A stretch of 64,000 nucleotides of DNA, from NCBI GenBank assembly GCA_945952225.1, contig CAMFHP010000011.1, forward strand, positions 44,156 to 108,155. The letters are read 5' to 3'. The stretch's first letter is position 1. Each line of letters begins with the position of its first letter. Shown here piece after piece: positions 15,764-24,244 of this stretch. The stretch comes from an uncultured Myxococcaceae bacterium (lineage in GTDB: Bacteria > Myxococcota_A > Polyangia > Polyangiales > Ga0077539). Under the pieces are notes generated by a model that ran no database searches, had not been told where the DNA came from, and was given only the letters and a program-made list of their open reading frames with translations. A program made the translations under genes and the position numbers.

Positions 15764-16638
15764 CGGATCCCAAGAACACGTTTCTGCCCCCCGAGGTCGC
15801 CGCTGCACAGGCCCGGCTGCTCCAGCGTCGCAACGCCGCGCAGTCCGAAGACGATCAGGCGATCTTCGGTGCGCAGCGCACCCTTCTCGACGCGCGTCGT
15901 CGCACACCGCCCGCACCGGCCGTCGAGCGCGCTCCATGGCTCCACGTGGTGCGCTCGCTGTCGGTCCACGCAGCGCAACCGTCGACCGCGGCTGCCATCG
16001 CACAGGAGGAGGCCCGCCTCGATGCGATCGCCCGCGCGTCGCTCGTGTCGACGGCACGTCGCGCGGAGCTTCCAGAGCATCCCGACCTCCTCGAGGTCGC
16101 CGTCGCCGACACGCCGCGGGAGACCACTGCGCTGCGAGCGTTCCGCGAGGTGTTCGAGCGCATCTCGCAGCAGCCTCGCCGTCGGCCCGTCGCGCGCGTG
16201 GTCGCCGGCCCCGCTGGCACTGGCAAGACCGCGGCGGCCGCGTGGGCGGTGCTCCACCAGCGCCCGGGCAACCCGTTGCGCCAGCAGGTGGTGGCCGCGA
16301 ACGCGGCACTCTTCGTTCCCGCGGCTGCCGTCGCGACGACGCCCCGCAACGGCTTCTCGTCGAACGCAGACGCGTGGCAGCGCTGGCTCTCCGTGACGGT
16401 GCTCGTTGTCGACGATGCGGGCACCGAACCCGGCGATGCCTCGCTCCTCGCGTCGCTCTTCATCGAGCGATGGGCGCGACCGACGGTGACGCTGGTCACC
16501 ACGAACCTCGACGCGAGGAGCTTCTGGGCCCGCTATCCCTCGTCGCGGCTCGCCGACCGGTGGATCACCGAGCAGCGCGCAAGCGGCTTCGAGTGGTTCG
16601 TGTCGACCGATGGCGCGTCGCTTCGCGGAGGCGCCTGA
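15760..16638 (+). CDS. DnaC-like helicase loader ATPase
   Basis: The 292-aa product has GPAGTGKTAAA (Walker A, about residues 150-160) and VLVVDDAGTE (Walker B, about 214-223), then VTLVTTNLDAR (sensor 1) and SRLADRW (box of the DnaC/IstB type). This is the AAA+ core of phage helicase loaders. In such phages the loader brings the replicative helicase to the initiator-bound origin. The N-terminal 120 residues are helical and would contact the helicase. ATG at 15760 overlaps the initiator stop. Confidence 0.75.
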   Translation: MTDPKNTFLPPEVAAAQARLLQRRNAAQSEDDQAIFGAQRTLLDARRRTPPAPAVERAPWLHVVRSLSVHAAQPSTAAAIAQEEARLDAIARASLVSTARRAELPEHPDLLEVAVADTPRETTALRAFREVFERISQQPRRRPVARVVAGPAGTGKTAAAAWAVLHQRPGNPLRQQVVAANAALFVPAAAVATTPRNGFSSNADAWQRWLSVTVLVVDDAGTEPGDASLLASLFIERWARPTVTLVTTNLDARSFWARYPSSRLADRWITEQRASGFEWFVSTDGASLRGGA

Positions 16639-16639
16639 C

Positions 16640-17152
16640 GTGGCCCGCCGTCAGGTGGCCTTCGGCATCGACCCGGGGCTCGCATCGCTCGGCTGGGGCG
16701 TGGTCTCACGCACAGGCGTTGCGTACGAGCATGTGCACAACGGAACGCTCCACACGTGCCCCAGCGATGGCTCCGACGAGCATCGGGCTGTGAAGATCGC
16801 CCGCGAGCTCGCCGCGCTCGTTGAAGCCGCACGTCCCGACGTGATCGCGCTGGAGCGCTGGGTGTTCTACGCGAACGTGCCCGCGCAGCAGGCCCACGCG
16901 CTCGGCCTGGTGATCGGCGCGGTCCTCGCGCTGCTGCCTCCCGCGGCACCGCTTGTCCTTCTGCGCGCGGTCGACACGCGCACCGCGCTCGGCCTCGGAC
17001 GGAGCGCGTCGAAGGACGACGTCTCCGCCCGCTCCCTCTCGATCCTGCGCGGTCCTCGCGGTGTGTCGGTGCACGCCCGCGACGCCCTCGCGCTTGCCCT
17101 CGTGGCCGCCCTCCGCGCCCCTGCGGCTGCCACCTCCACGGAGATCCGATGA
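16640..17152 (+). CDS. RuvC-like Holliday junction resolvase
   Basis: GTG at 16640 (VARRQVAFGIDPG) starts one base after the loader stop; an ATG at 16610 inside the loader gene is the alternative. FGIDPGLASLGWGVV (D11), VIALERWVF (E72), SKDDVSARSL and VHARDALALAL (H145, D148) are the RuvC motifs in order. RuvC-family nucleases cut four-way DNA junctions formed in replication and recombination, often before packaging. At 170 aa it has the normal length. Confidence 0.8.
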   Translation: MARRQVAFGIDPGLASLGWGVVSRTGVAYEHVHNGTLHTCPSDGSDEHRAVKIARELAALVEAARPDVIALERWVFYANVPAQQAHALGLVIGAVLALLPPAAPLVLLRAVDTRTALGLGRSASKDDVSARSLSILRGPRGVSVHARDALALALVAALRAPAAATSTEIR

Positions 17153-18018
17153 CGCCCCCGACGACCACCGAGAACGCCGCTGCGGGCCCCGCCGTGCCCG
17201 ACTACGCCTGCCCCGGATGTGCCGATGCGATCGCGCACGTTCAGCAGAACCGCACCGCGAGGGCCTGCGCGGTCTGCGAGGAGCGGTACGAGCCGTCACC
17301 GCACCCTGCGGATCGCGAAGCCACGCCCGCCAGACGGCGGTTCATGCTGCGCGTGGAGACGGACCTTCCGCTGCTCGCGCGGTGGCTGCCGCAGATGCTC
17401 GCGCGCTCCCCTGCGCTCGTGCGCAACACGGGGTCGGTCGGACACACGGGGTCGACGTCGGCGGCGCACGGAGGACGGCTCGACTTCATCGATGAGTCGC
17501 GGGGCTACAGCCGCGCGGTCGCCGTGTGGCGCCACCTGCGCGAGGAGATCGTGAACGGGGAGGGGGAGCGCGTCGCAAGGCTGTGGACCTTCTGGGTGCT
17601 CGCGCCCACTTCGGAGAGCCCCGAACGGCAGCACCGGCTTCGCTGCGAGGCCGTCGCATCGGGGGCTGCGCCGCGTGTGCTTCGCAAGGCATGGCGAGAG
17701 CGTGCAGCCGAGCGTGACGAGGTGAAGGTCATCCGCGCACCGCTGATGGTGCCGACCGGAGCGAAGGACGAAGACGAGCAGCCGATCGTGCGGCTCATCT
17801 ACGTGAAGCACGGGTTCATCACGGGCGTGAAGGGGCCGAGCTTCGAGGCACTCGCGATGGCCTGGGGACGGGAGCAACTCGCGCCGCTGTGGGCACCCGC
17901 GCAGGTGCCCGACGAGCTGGCGACGCGCGTCGCGTGTGGGTTCGTGGCGGGGGAGGGGGAGCGGGGGAAGGTCGGGCGTGCGGTCGCCCGGGCGATGGCG
18001 GGGAGCAGTGGACTGTGA
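17149..18018 (+). CDS. hypothetical phage protein with N-terminal zinc ribbon (289 aa)
   Basis: ATG at 17149 overlaps the RuvC-like stop. CPGC and CAVCEERY (about residues 21-46) make a zinc ribbon. The rest has WRHLREEIVNGEGERVARLWTFWVL and a basic segment with RLIYVKHGFITGVKGPSFEALAMAWG. It is the last plus-strand gene before the inverted toxin-antitoxin pair. A late-gene regulator is possible by position only. Confidence 0.5.
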   Translation: MTPPTTTENAAAGPAVPDYACPGCADAIAHVQQNRTARACAVCEERYEPSPHPADREATPARRRFMLRVETDLPLLARWLPQMLARSPALVRNTGSVGHTGSTSAAHGGRLDFIDESRGYSRAVAVWRHLREEIVNGEGERVARLWTFWVLAPTSESPERQHRLRCEAVASGAAPRVLRKAWRERAAERDEVKVIRAPLMVPTGAKDEDEQPIVRLIYVKHGFITGVKGPSFEALAMAWGREQLAPLWAPAQVPDELATRVACGFVAGEGERGKVGRAVARAMAGSSGL

Positions 18019-18029
18019 GACGGGCGCAC

Positions 18030-18506
18030 CTACGCGGCGCGAGGACCTTCCATCGTCACAACCAACTTCTCAGGGCCGGACGTCTTGCTTGCGGCCTCGA
18101 TGAGGGCCCGAAGGTCAATGCCGGTCTCTTTGGCATGGACGATCGCCATCATCGCCATCTGCATGGTGCGCGGGATGGGCTCCGCGTTTGTCTCGTAGCG
18201 CGAGATGGTTTCCGCTGACAGGCCTACCAATTGGGCGAGGTCCGTCTGGCGGAAGCCAACAGCCTTGCGAGCGTACCGAAGCACGCCGCCGCTGATGTTC
18301 GGGAGATCCTGCAACGCCGTGAGTGCGGCGCGGCGCTGGATGCTCGCCAGGTCGTTCGAGGTCAGCTGCACTTCATTGCAATCGCGGCAGATGAACGCCA
18401 TCTGACGCGGGTCGCAAACCGTCACCCCGCCCACATTCTCCGTGTGGGTGTACTGCCGGTACACCGCCACACCGCCGCAGTGAACGCAGGGCTTCGTCGT
18501 CTCCAT
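18030..18506 (-). CDS. MqsA-family antitoxin
   Basis: METTKPCVHCGG begins at 18506. AGAGGAG lies 7 bases upstream of this ATG but only 1 base before the ATG at 18512, so 18506 is preferred. The N-terminus has four zinc ligands in CVHC and CRDC. The C-terminus is an XRE-type HTH (GFRQTDLAQLVGLSAETISRYE), the layout of MqsA/YgiT antitoxins. These bind the toxin and repress their own operon. It follows the DUF4258 gene on the same strand, 47 bases apart. Confidence 0.8.
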   Translation of the reverse strand: METTKPCVHCGGVAVYRQYTHTENVGGVTVCDPRQMAFICRDCNEVQLTSNDLASIQRRAALTALQDLPNISGGVLRYARKAVGFRQTDLAQLVGLSAETISRYETNAEPIPRTMQMAMMAIVHAKETGIDLRALIEAASKTSGPEKLVVTMEGPRAA

Positions 18507-18553
18507 TGCCATACTCCTCTGAGCGTTCACTGAACGCCCACGAGACAAAGAAT

Positions 18554-18832
18554 TCAGATCACCGTGATGAGGCGCAGAACCGACCCGCGGATCGAAAGAA
18601 CAACGATCAGCGACGTTCCATCAAGATCCTGGCCTCCCTCGACGCGCCAGGTGTCCTCGGTCGAGCTGTAGGTGCAGACCGTGGCGGTGGCGATCGCAGC
18701 GGTTACGTCCTCCATCACGACGCTGCGAGCCGCCATGCGTTCTTGAGCGTGCCGAGTGAGGTGCAATGTTCCCCAGGCGGCGGTCAACTTGATGTCCGCT
18801 AGGACTTTGTCTGGCGAACTTGGAGTGGTCAT
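18554..18832 (-). CDS. DUF4258 toxin-like protein
   Basis: The 92-aa product contains LTRHAQERMAARSVVMEDVTAAI, the DUF4258 signature, then WRVEGGQDLDGTSLIVVLSI. DUF4258 proteins commonly sit directly upstream of YgiT/MqsA-type antitoxins and are thought to be RNase-like toxins related in fold to RelE-type proteins. Here the toxin gene is first and the antitoxin second. Both are inverted relative to the phage operon. Toxicity is inferred from the pairing. Confidence 0.75.
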   Translation of the reverse strand: MTTPSSPDKVLADIKLTAAWGTLHLTRHAQERMAARSVVMEDVTAAIATATVCTYSSTEDTWRVEGGQDLDGTSLIVVLSIRGSVLRLITVI

Positions 18833-18882
18833 CTAGGGCCTACAAGAGAGGTGGCAAGCAACGCGCGAGCGGTACCACCCAG

Positions 18883-18897
18883 TTGAGAATATCTCAA
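18883..18897. promoter_or_regulatory. palindrome upstream of toxin-antitoxin operon
   Basis: TTGAGA and TCTCAA are perfect inverted arms around ATA, 50 bases before the toxin ATG (minus strand). Antitoxins of the MqsA family autoregulate through a palindrome in this position, so it is a candidate operator. It also lies about 85 bases upstream of the divergent gene at 18981. Confidence 0.45.
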
Positions 18898-18980
18898 GTG
18901 TCATACCTGGACACCTTCAAACGTCAGGCTCGTGCTTGACGTCCGCGTTCGAAATCGGCCACAGTACCCCCAGATTGCAG

Positions 18981-19193
18981 ATGGCAGAGTTGCGTCCGCA
19001 GCGTTCCCAACAGAGGGGTTGGACGCCGCCCGCACTGGCTCAAGCTCTCGCAAAACAAGGCATTTCGCTCTCGGAGCGGACCCTGCGCCGCGAGTGTGAG
19101 CGAGGCACGATCCCGTGCACCACCACGGCGGGCGGGCACCGTCGCATCGACCCTGCCTGGGTCGACACGAACTTTCCCAGCGTCGCTCGCTGA
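18981..19193 (+). CDS. small MerR/excisionase-like HTH protein (70 aa)
   Basis: ATG at 18981 gives MAELRPQRSQQRGWTPPAL, then LAKQGISLSERTLRREC and TTAGGHRRIDPAWV. The TAGGHRRI motif is characteristic of MerR-type wings in excisionases and small phage regulators. The wing and recognition helix are both present. It is divergent from the toxin-antitoxin operon. It could be an excisionase or a late-gene activator; no integrase is seen nearby. Confidence 0.6.
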   Translation: MAELRPQRSQQRGWTPPALAQALAKQGISLSERTLRRECERGTIPCTTTAGGHRRIDPAWVDTNFPSVAR

Positions 19194-19528
19194 ACCGGTC
19201 TGCGGTCGCGCGATCCAGTCGCTCCCTCCCGCCCTGCGCTCGCACGAACGCGCGGGGCGGTCGCTCTTCTCCGCGCGGTTCTCTTGGACCGCCGTCGCGG
19301 TCCTCTCCGCGTCGCCCCGTTCGACGGTGTGTCGCCGCCTCGCTCGCGCGTCGCGGACCGCCACCCTGCATCCCCACGTAGGCCCGCAGCGGCCGTCTGA
19401 GTGCGCGCTCTCGGAGCGCCCGGACGGATCGCGCGGGCGCCCCCTTCCTCGCCGCCGTGCGGCCGTCACGCTCCTCGCGTGCGGCTCGCGGTGGCGATGC
19501 GCTTTCGGGGGCTGAGGAGTCGCACCCG
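19194..19528. other. 335-base non-coding stretch before the packaging genes
   Basis: No gene is supported. The hairpin GCGCTC-TCG-GAGCGC (19405-19419) is followed by a C-rich run. A ribosome-binding GAGGAG at 19514-19519 serves the methylase gene. The position just before methylase and terminase genes is where a packaging (cos or pac) site or late promoter would be expected; neither can be proven here. Confidence 0.4.
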
Positions 19529-20917
19529 ATGCCTGCCCGCCGCGAAGTGTCACCACCCACGCCCGCGCGTGTCGACGACGCAGCTGCTGTCGCAGCAGCC
19601 GTGTACTTCCCCGTGCGCGAGCTCCGCGCCTGGCGGGAGAACTACCGTCGCAACCACCGCGTGCTCGAACTGGCGCGCACGATCCTCCGCACACGGTGGG
19701 GAGCCCCCGTGCTCGCCCAGCGCTCCACGCGGAGGATCATTGGAGGTCACGGCCGCACGTTCGCGGCGCTCGCGATCCTCGACGGCCTCGACGTCGACGG
19801 CATCCCGCGCGGCGGGCCCGAGCACATGTTCGACCCCGACGCGCCGGGGCCCGGGCTCATCCCCGTGCGCTTCCTCGACGTGTCCGACGCCGAGGCCGAC
19901 GCGCTGGCGATCGCCGACAATGCGAAGGGGCTCCAGGGCGATGACGACGTCGACCTCCTGGTGAGCCACCTGCAGCGCTTCGGCGTGGGCACCGCGCTCC
20001 TCGCGGACATGGGCTACACCGCCGAGGCCGTCGAGCGACTCATCGCGGGCGTCGGTGCGGAGGCGCAGGGGGCACTCGGCGCGCTCGGCGCGTCCGCAGG
20101 CGGCGACGAGCCGAGGGCCACCATCACCGAGGACGAAGCGCCCGTCGATCGCGCGGAGGAGTTGCGCACGAAGTGGGGTGTCGAGCGTGGGCAGCTCTGG
20201 GAGATCCCCAGTGCGGCCACGCCCGGCGGCGCGCACCGGATCCTCTGCGGCGACTCCACCAACGCCGCCGATGTCGCAACCGTGATGGCCGGCGAGCGGG
20301 CGCGCTTCATGTGGACCGACCCGCCCTACGGCGTGGAGTACAAGGGCGCCACCGGGCTCACGATCGAGAACGACGGTGCTGCGGGCCTTCCCGAGCTGCT
20401 GCGAGGGGCCTTCGCCAGCGCCGACGGCGTGCTCGTCGAGGGCGCGCCGATCTACGTCGCACACCCGGCCGGGCCGCTCTCGCGCGTGTTCGCGGAGGAG
20501 TGGGGACGCATCGGGTGGAAGTGGCACCAGACGCTCGTGTGGGTGAAGCAGACCTTCGTCCTCGGCCACGCGGACTACCACCACCAGCACGAGCCGATCC
20601 TCTACGGCTGGAAGGGCAAGAACCGCCCGTGGTTCGGGGGGCGCGACAAGGCCTCGGTGCTCTTCTTCGACAAGCCCGCGCGCAACGCCGAGCACCCAAC
20701 GATGAAGCCCGTCGGCCTCGTCGCCGATGGGCTGCAGAACAGTTCGCGCCGCGGTGAGCGTGGGTTCGAACCGTTCTCGGGATCGGGCACGTCGCTCGCG
20801 GCCGCCGAGCAGACCGGGCGACTCCTCTGCGCCGTGGAGCTCGCACCGAAGTACGTGGCTGTGGCGCTGGAGCGCCTTGCAGCCATGGGGCTCGCACCTC
20901 GGCGTGCGGCGACGTGA
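19529..20917 (+). CDS. ParB-like / DNA methyltransferase fusion
   Basis: ATG at 19529, nine bases after GAGGAG, gives 462 aa. The N-terminal about 130 residues (GHGRTFAALAILDGL, ADALAIADNAKG) match the ParB/Srx-like domain that precedes many phage methylases. TDPPYGVEYKG (DPPY at 264-267) is the catalytic motif, and FEPFSGSGTSLAAAEQTGR near the C-terminus is the SAM-binding motif. The order DPPY, target region, FxGxG fits beta-class N4-cytosine/N6-adenine methylases. It probably modifies phage DNA against host restriction, or marks it before packaging. It sits just before the terminase genes. Confidence 0.85.
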   Translation: MPARREVSPPTPARVDDAAAVAAAVYFPVRELRAWRENYRRNHRVLELARTILRTRWGAPVLAQRSTRRIIGGHGRTFAALAILDGLDVDGIPRGGPEHMFDPDAPGPGLIPVRFLDVSDAEADALAIADNAKGLQGDDDVDLLVSHLQRFGVGTALLADMGYTAEAVERLIAGVGAEAQGALGALGASAGGDEPRATITEDEAPVDRAEELRTKWGVERGQLWEIPSAATPGGAHRILCGDSTNAADVATVMAGERARFMWTDPPYGVEYKGATGLTIENDGAAGLPELLRGAFASADGVLVEGAPIYVAHPAGPLSRVFAEEWGRIGWKWHQTLVWVKQTFVLGHADYHHQHEPILYGWKGKNRPWFGGRDKASVLFFDKPARNAEHPTMKPVGLVADGLQNSSRRGERGFEPFSGSGTSLAAAEQTGRLLCAVELAPKYVAVALERLAAMGLAPRRAAT

Positions 20918-20921
20918 TGAC

Positions 20922-21518
20922 GTGCCCTTTCCCCCGAAGCTCACCCTCGCTGCCGTCGACCGCATCGTGCAGCAGGTCGCGGCGGGCATGTCGGTGCGCG
21001 GAGCCTTTCGAACAGCGGGGGCACCTCCGCGCGAGAAGACCGCGCTCGCATCGGGGGCATGGTTCACCGTGCGTGCGGGGTTCCGATGGTTGGAGATCGG
21101 CAACCGCGTCCTGATGCAGGTCGAGGATGGCGAGCGCGACGTCGGAACGCTGACCGAGCACGAGGAACTGTGCGCGGAGCTCGTGCTCCGCCTGGAGCAG
21201 GCGCTCGGGCTGAGCGAGGCCCACTGGATCGGCAAGCTCCAGTCGGGCACCGGACGCGACGCAGCGCGCTGGCAGTGGTTGCTGGAGCGGAAGCTCCCCG
21301 CCGAGTACCGCGGCGTGCAGCGGCTGGAGCACACCGGCGCCGACGGCGGACCCGTCGCAACGACCAGCGCCGCGAAGGTGGTGATGCTCCCCGCGCTGGA
21401 GCTCGAAGCGCTCGTGACTGAGCGGGCGAACGACGAGGAAGGTGCGGGCGATGTCGGCGGCCCCGGAGGTGATCTGGCGACCGAACCCGGGACCGCAGAC
21501 CGCGTTCCTCGCGAGTAG
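20922..21518 (+). CDS. terminase small subunit (probable)
   Basis: GTG at 20922 starts four bases after the methylase stop and gives 198 aa. The N-terminus has TLAAVDRIVQQVAAGMSVRGAFRTAGAP, an HTH of the type used by small terminases to bind packaging sites. The middle segment, LQSGTGRDAARWQWLLERKLPAEY, is typical of this group. The C-terminus overlaps the large subunit gene by 68 bases. It should recognise phage DNA for packaging. Confidence 0.65.
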   Translation: MPFPPKLTLAAVDRIVQQVAAGMSVRGAFRTAGAPPREKTALASGAWFTVRAGFRWLEIGNRVLMQVEDGERDVGTLTEHEELCAELVLRLEQALGLSEAHWIGKLQSGTGRDAARWQWLLERKLPAEYRGVQRLEHTGADGGPVATTSAAKVVMLPALELEALVTERANDEEGAGDVGGPGGDLATEPGTADRVPRE

Positions 21519-22818
21519 CGCGCGAGAGGTCCTCTACGGCGGCGCAGGTGGCGGCGGAAAGACCGACGCGTTGCTCGCGTGCCCGCTTCGATGGATCCAC
21601 ATCGCGACGTACCGCGGGCTCTACCTCCGACGAGAGGCCGTGTACCTCGGACAGGCGATCGACCGATCGCTGGAGATCTATCCCCACCTCGGCGGGCGCC
21701 TCGTACGCACCCCGCAGGTGAAGTGGATCTTCCCCAGCGGCGCGACGCTGTGGATGAACCACTGCGAGCACGACTCGGACGTCGCCAACTACGACAGCTT
21801 CCAGTTCGCGGAGATCTTGTTCGACGAGCTCACGCACTTCAGCGAGCGGCAGTACCGCGGGATCCGCGCGCGTCTTCGCGGAACCGACACGCGCCTCCCG
21901 TACTGGTCGCGCGCTGCGACCAACCCCGGAGGCCGTGGCCACGAGTGGGTCTTCAAGCGCTTCGCCGCGTGGCTCGACCCGACCTACGAGCGCCGTGCAC
22001 GCCCCGGTGAGACGCGGTGGTTCAAGAAGGACGCCGAGGTCACCTGCGCAACACCGCTCGCGCTCTCTCGCACGTTCATCCCCGCGCGGATCGAGGACAA
22101 CCCCCACCTCGGCCAGGAGCAGTACCGCGCGCAGTTGCAGGACCTCGACCCCGTGCGACGTGCGCAGGTCGAAGACGGCAACTGGCTCGTGAAGCCCGCT
22201 GCCGGGCTGTACTTCAAGCGCGAGTGGGTGCGCGTCGTCGACGTCGGGCCTGCGGAGGTCCGGTGGCGCGTGCGCTACTGGGATCTCGCCGCGGGCGGCG
22301 ACTGGGCGGTCGGCGTGCGCATGGCGGTCACGGAGAGCGGGCTCTTCGTCGTCGAGCACGTTGTCCGCCTCATCGGCACACCCGGCGAGGTTCGCGATGC
22401 TGTCGAACGCACCGCGTTTCTCGACGGCCCCGAGGTGCCCATCGTCGTCGAGCAGGATCCGGGGCAGGCGGGCAAGGACCAGGTCTTCAGCTATGCCGTC
22501 GCCCTCGGCGCGAAGGGCTTTGCGCTCTACGGTCGCCCGAAGCGCGTCGACAAGGTGACCGCCTTCGGGCCCTTCAGCGCACAGGCGCAGGCCCACAACG
22601 TCGTCGTCGTGCGCGGCGTGTGGAACGGCCCGTACTTCGACGTCCTCGAGGGCTTTCCCGAGGCCGACCACGACGACGATGTCGACGCCACCAGCGGCGC
22701 CCACGCCGTGTTGTGCGGTGCCCCGCTGACCGATCCCACGCCTCCCGAACCGCCACCGTTGGACCCCGATCCGACGGAGGGCCGCCGAGACCTCTCGGCC
22801 TTCGCCTCGCGTCGCTGA
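21451..22818 (+). CDS. terL: terminase large subunit
   Basis: ATG at 21451 gives 455 aa; a GTG nine bases upstream is possible. GGAGGGGKT (residues 30-38) is Walker A and ILFDELTHF (122-130) is Walker B. The nuclease part has RYWDLAAGGDWAVG, IVVEQDPGQAGKDQ and DHDDDVDATSGAH, the carboxylates of the RNase H-like fold. It drives DNA into proheads and cuts it. It is full length and followed by the portal gene. Confidence 0.9.
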   Translation: MSAAPEVIWRPNPGPQTAFLASSAREVLYGGAGGGGKTDALLACPLRWIHIATYRGLYLRREAVYLGQAIDRSLEIYPHLGGRLVRTPQVKWIFPSGATLWMNHCEHDSDVANYDSFQFAEILFDELTHFSERQYRGIRARLRGTDTRLPYWSRAATNPGGRGHEWVFKRFAAWLDPTYERRARPGETRWFKKDAEVTCATPLALSRTFIPARIEDNPHLGQEQYRAQLQDLDPVRRAQVEDGNWLVKPAAGLYFKREWVRVVDVGPAEVRWRVRYWDLAAGGDWAVGVRMAVTESGLFVVEHVVRLIGTPGEVRDAVERTAFLDGPEVPIVVEQDPGQAGKDQVFSYAVALGAKGFALYGRPKRVDKVTAFGPFSAQAQAHNVVVVRGVWNGPYFDVLEGFPEADHDDDVDATSGAHAVLCGAPLTDPTPPEPPPLDPDPTEGRRDLSAFASRR

Positions 22819-22843
22819 GCGGCGCATCGAGCCGCAGCACCGC

Positions 22844-24220
22844 ATGTCCCTCCTCTCGCGCATCGCCCACGCGGCCTCGGCCGGCGTGAGCGCCGTCGTC
22901 GATGCGTGGGGTGCGCCCGTCTCCTCGGGCTCGCACACCCCCTCGGTGAGCGCCGCCGTCGATGCGCCCGCGTCGCTCACGCGCACGGAGGCCTACGCGC
23001 ACCCGGCGCCCGCGTCGGAGCGCGATCCCGCGGTGCTCGGCAACCGGCTCACGCCGGGGCTGCTCTCGCTGCTCCTCGCGCAGCGCAACCAGGGCCATCT
23101 GCAACCGTGGATCGACCTTGGTGGGGAGTTCCTGCAGAAGAACCCGCACCTCGCGTCGCAGCTCGGGCTCCGTCGTGACTCGGTGGTCGAGACGGCCTTC
23201 GCGGTGAAGCCCGGACAGGGCACCAACCGCCGCGCCGCGAAGAAGGCCGCCGATGCGTGCGCCGCGATGCTCACGCGCTGGCAGTCGCGCACGGAGGCCT
23301 CCTGGTACGACGTCGTCGGGCAGCTCGTGCTCGCCGTGTGGTGGCAACGCTCCGCGCACGAGGTGATGTGGGCGCGCGATGGGCGCGAGGTCACCATCGA
23401 TCACCTCGCGTGGGTGCATCCGCGCAGGCTCTCGTTCGCGGCGCCGCCGGGCGACCCCGATCCCCACGCGCTGCGCCTCCACGACCCCGATGACCCCACG
23501 GGGCCTTTCGGCGGGTTCTACGGCACGCCGCTGTCGGTGTTCCACCCCGACAAGTTCCTCGTGCACACGGTGTCGCCGCTGGGGCTCCAGCCCACGTGCG
23601 ATGGCCTCTTCGCGGGCTGCGTCTGGCACCTGCTCATGTACGAGTGGACCTTTCGCGACCTCATGGCGTTGATCGAGCTGCTCGGGCGTCCGGGCGTCGT
23701 CGGCTACTACAACGCCGGTGGGGCGAAGGCCGCCGCGCCTGCGCCGGGCGTCACCAAGCTCGATGGCGGACGTGTCGCGACCGACGCCGAGATCGAGCGC
23801 CTGCGACGCGCGGTGCATGGGGCCTCGGGCGCGCTGCGTGAGGTGCTCGCCGACACGACGCGCGTGGAGCCGCTGCGCTTCGACCAGCGCGCGACGCCGC
23901 TGCAGCTCGAAGCGCTCGGCCACCTGGAGCGGCTGCTCTCGAAGCTCATCAACTACGGCGACAGCGTGAGCGACCTGCGTCCCGGTGCGCGCGCGGCGTT
24001 GCAGGTGCAGTACGCGCAGAGCTTCTCGGCGTGGCGTCCCGATGTGCGCCGCGTGTGCGGGGCCGTGTCGTGGCTCTTCGAACGGTACGTGCGCGCGAAC
24101 CCGCAGCTCTTTCCCGCGAACACGCCCGCGCCGGTGCTCTGGAGCCCAGACCTGGAGTCGTCGCGCGGGCAGAGCACCAACCCCACGGAGAAGGATCCCA
24201 ACGATGCGCCCGCTGCGTGA
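22844..24220 (+). CDS. portal protein, DUF935 / Mu gp29 family
   Basis: The 458-aa product has GLRRDSVVETAFAVKPG, TEASWYDVVGQLVLAVWW, VHPRRLSFAAPPGD, FHPDKFLVHTVSP and GLFAGCVWHLLMYEW. The last of these is a hallmark of DUF935 portals of Mu-like phages. Later RFDQRATPLQLEALGHLERLLSKLINYGDSVSD also fits. The dodecameric portal forms the DNA entry vertex. The C-terminus is short and Pro/Asn-rich. Confidence 0.85.
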   Translation: MSLLSRIAHAASAGVSAVVDAWGAPVSSGSHTPSVSAAVDAPASLTRTEAYAHPAPASERDPAVLGNRLTPGLLSLLLAQRNQGHLQPWIDLGGEFLQKNPHLASQLGLRRDSVVETAFAVKPGQGTNRRAAKKAADACAAMLTRWQSRTEASWYDVVGQLVLAVWWQRSAHEVMWARDGREVTIDHLAWVHPRRLSFAAPPGDPDPHALRLHDPDDPTGPFGGFYGTPLSVFHPDKFLVHTVSPLGLQPTCDGLFAGCVWHLLMYEWTFRDLMALIELLGRPGVVGYYNAGGAKAAAPAPGVTKLDGGRVATDAEIERLRRAVHGASGALREVLADTTRVEPLRFDQRATPLQLEALGHLERLLSKLINYGDSVSDLRPGARAALQVQYAQSFSAWRPDVRRVCGAVSWLFERYVRANPQLFPANTPAPVLWSPDLESSRGQSTNPTEKDPNDAPAA

Positions 24221-24244
24221 TCGACGCGTCGGCGCAACGTCTCG

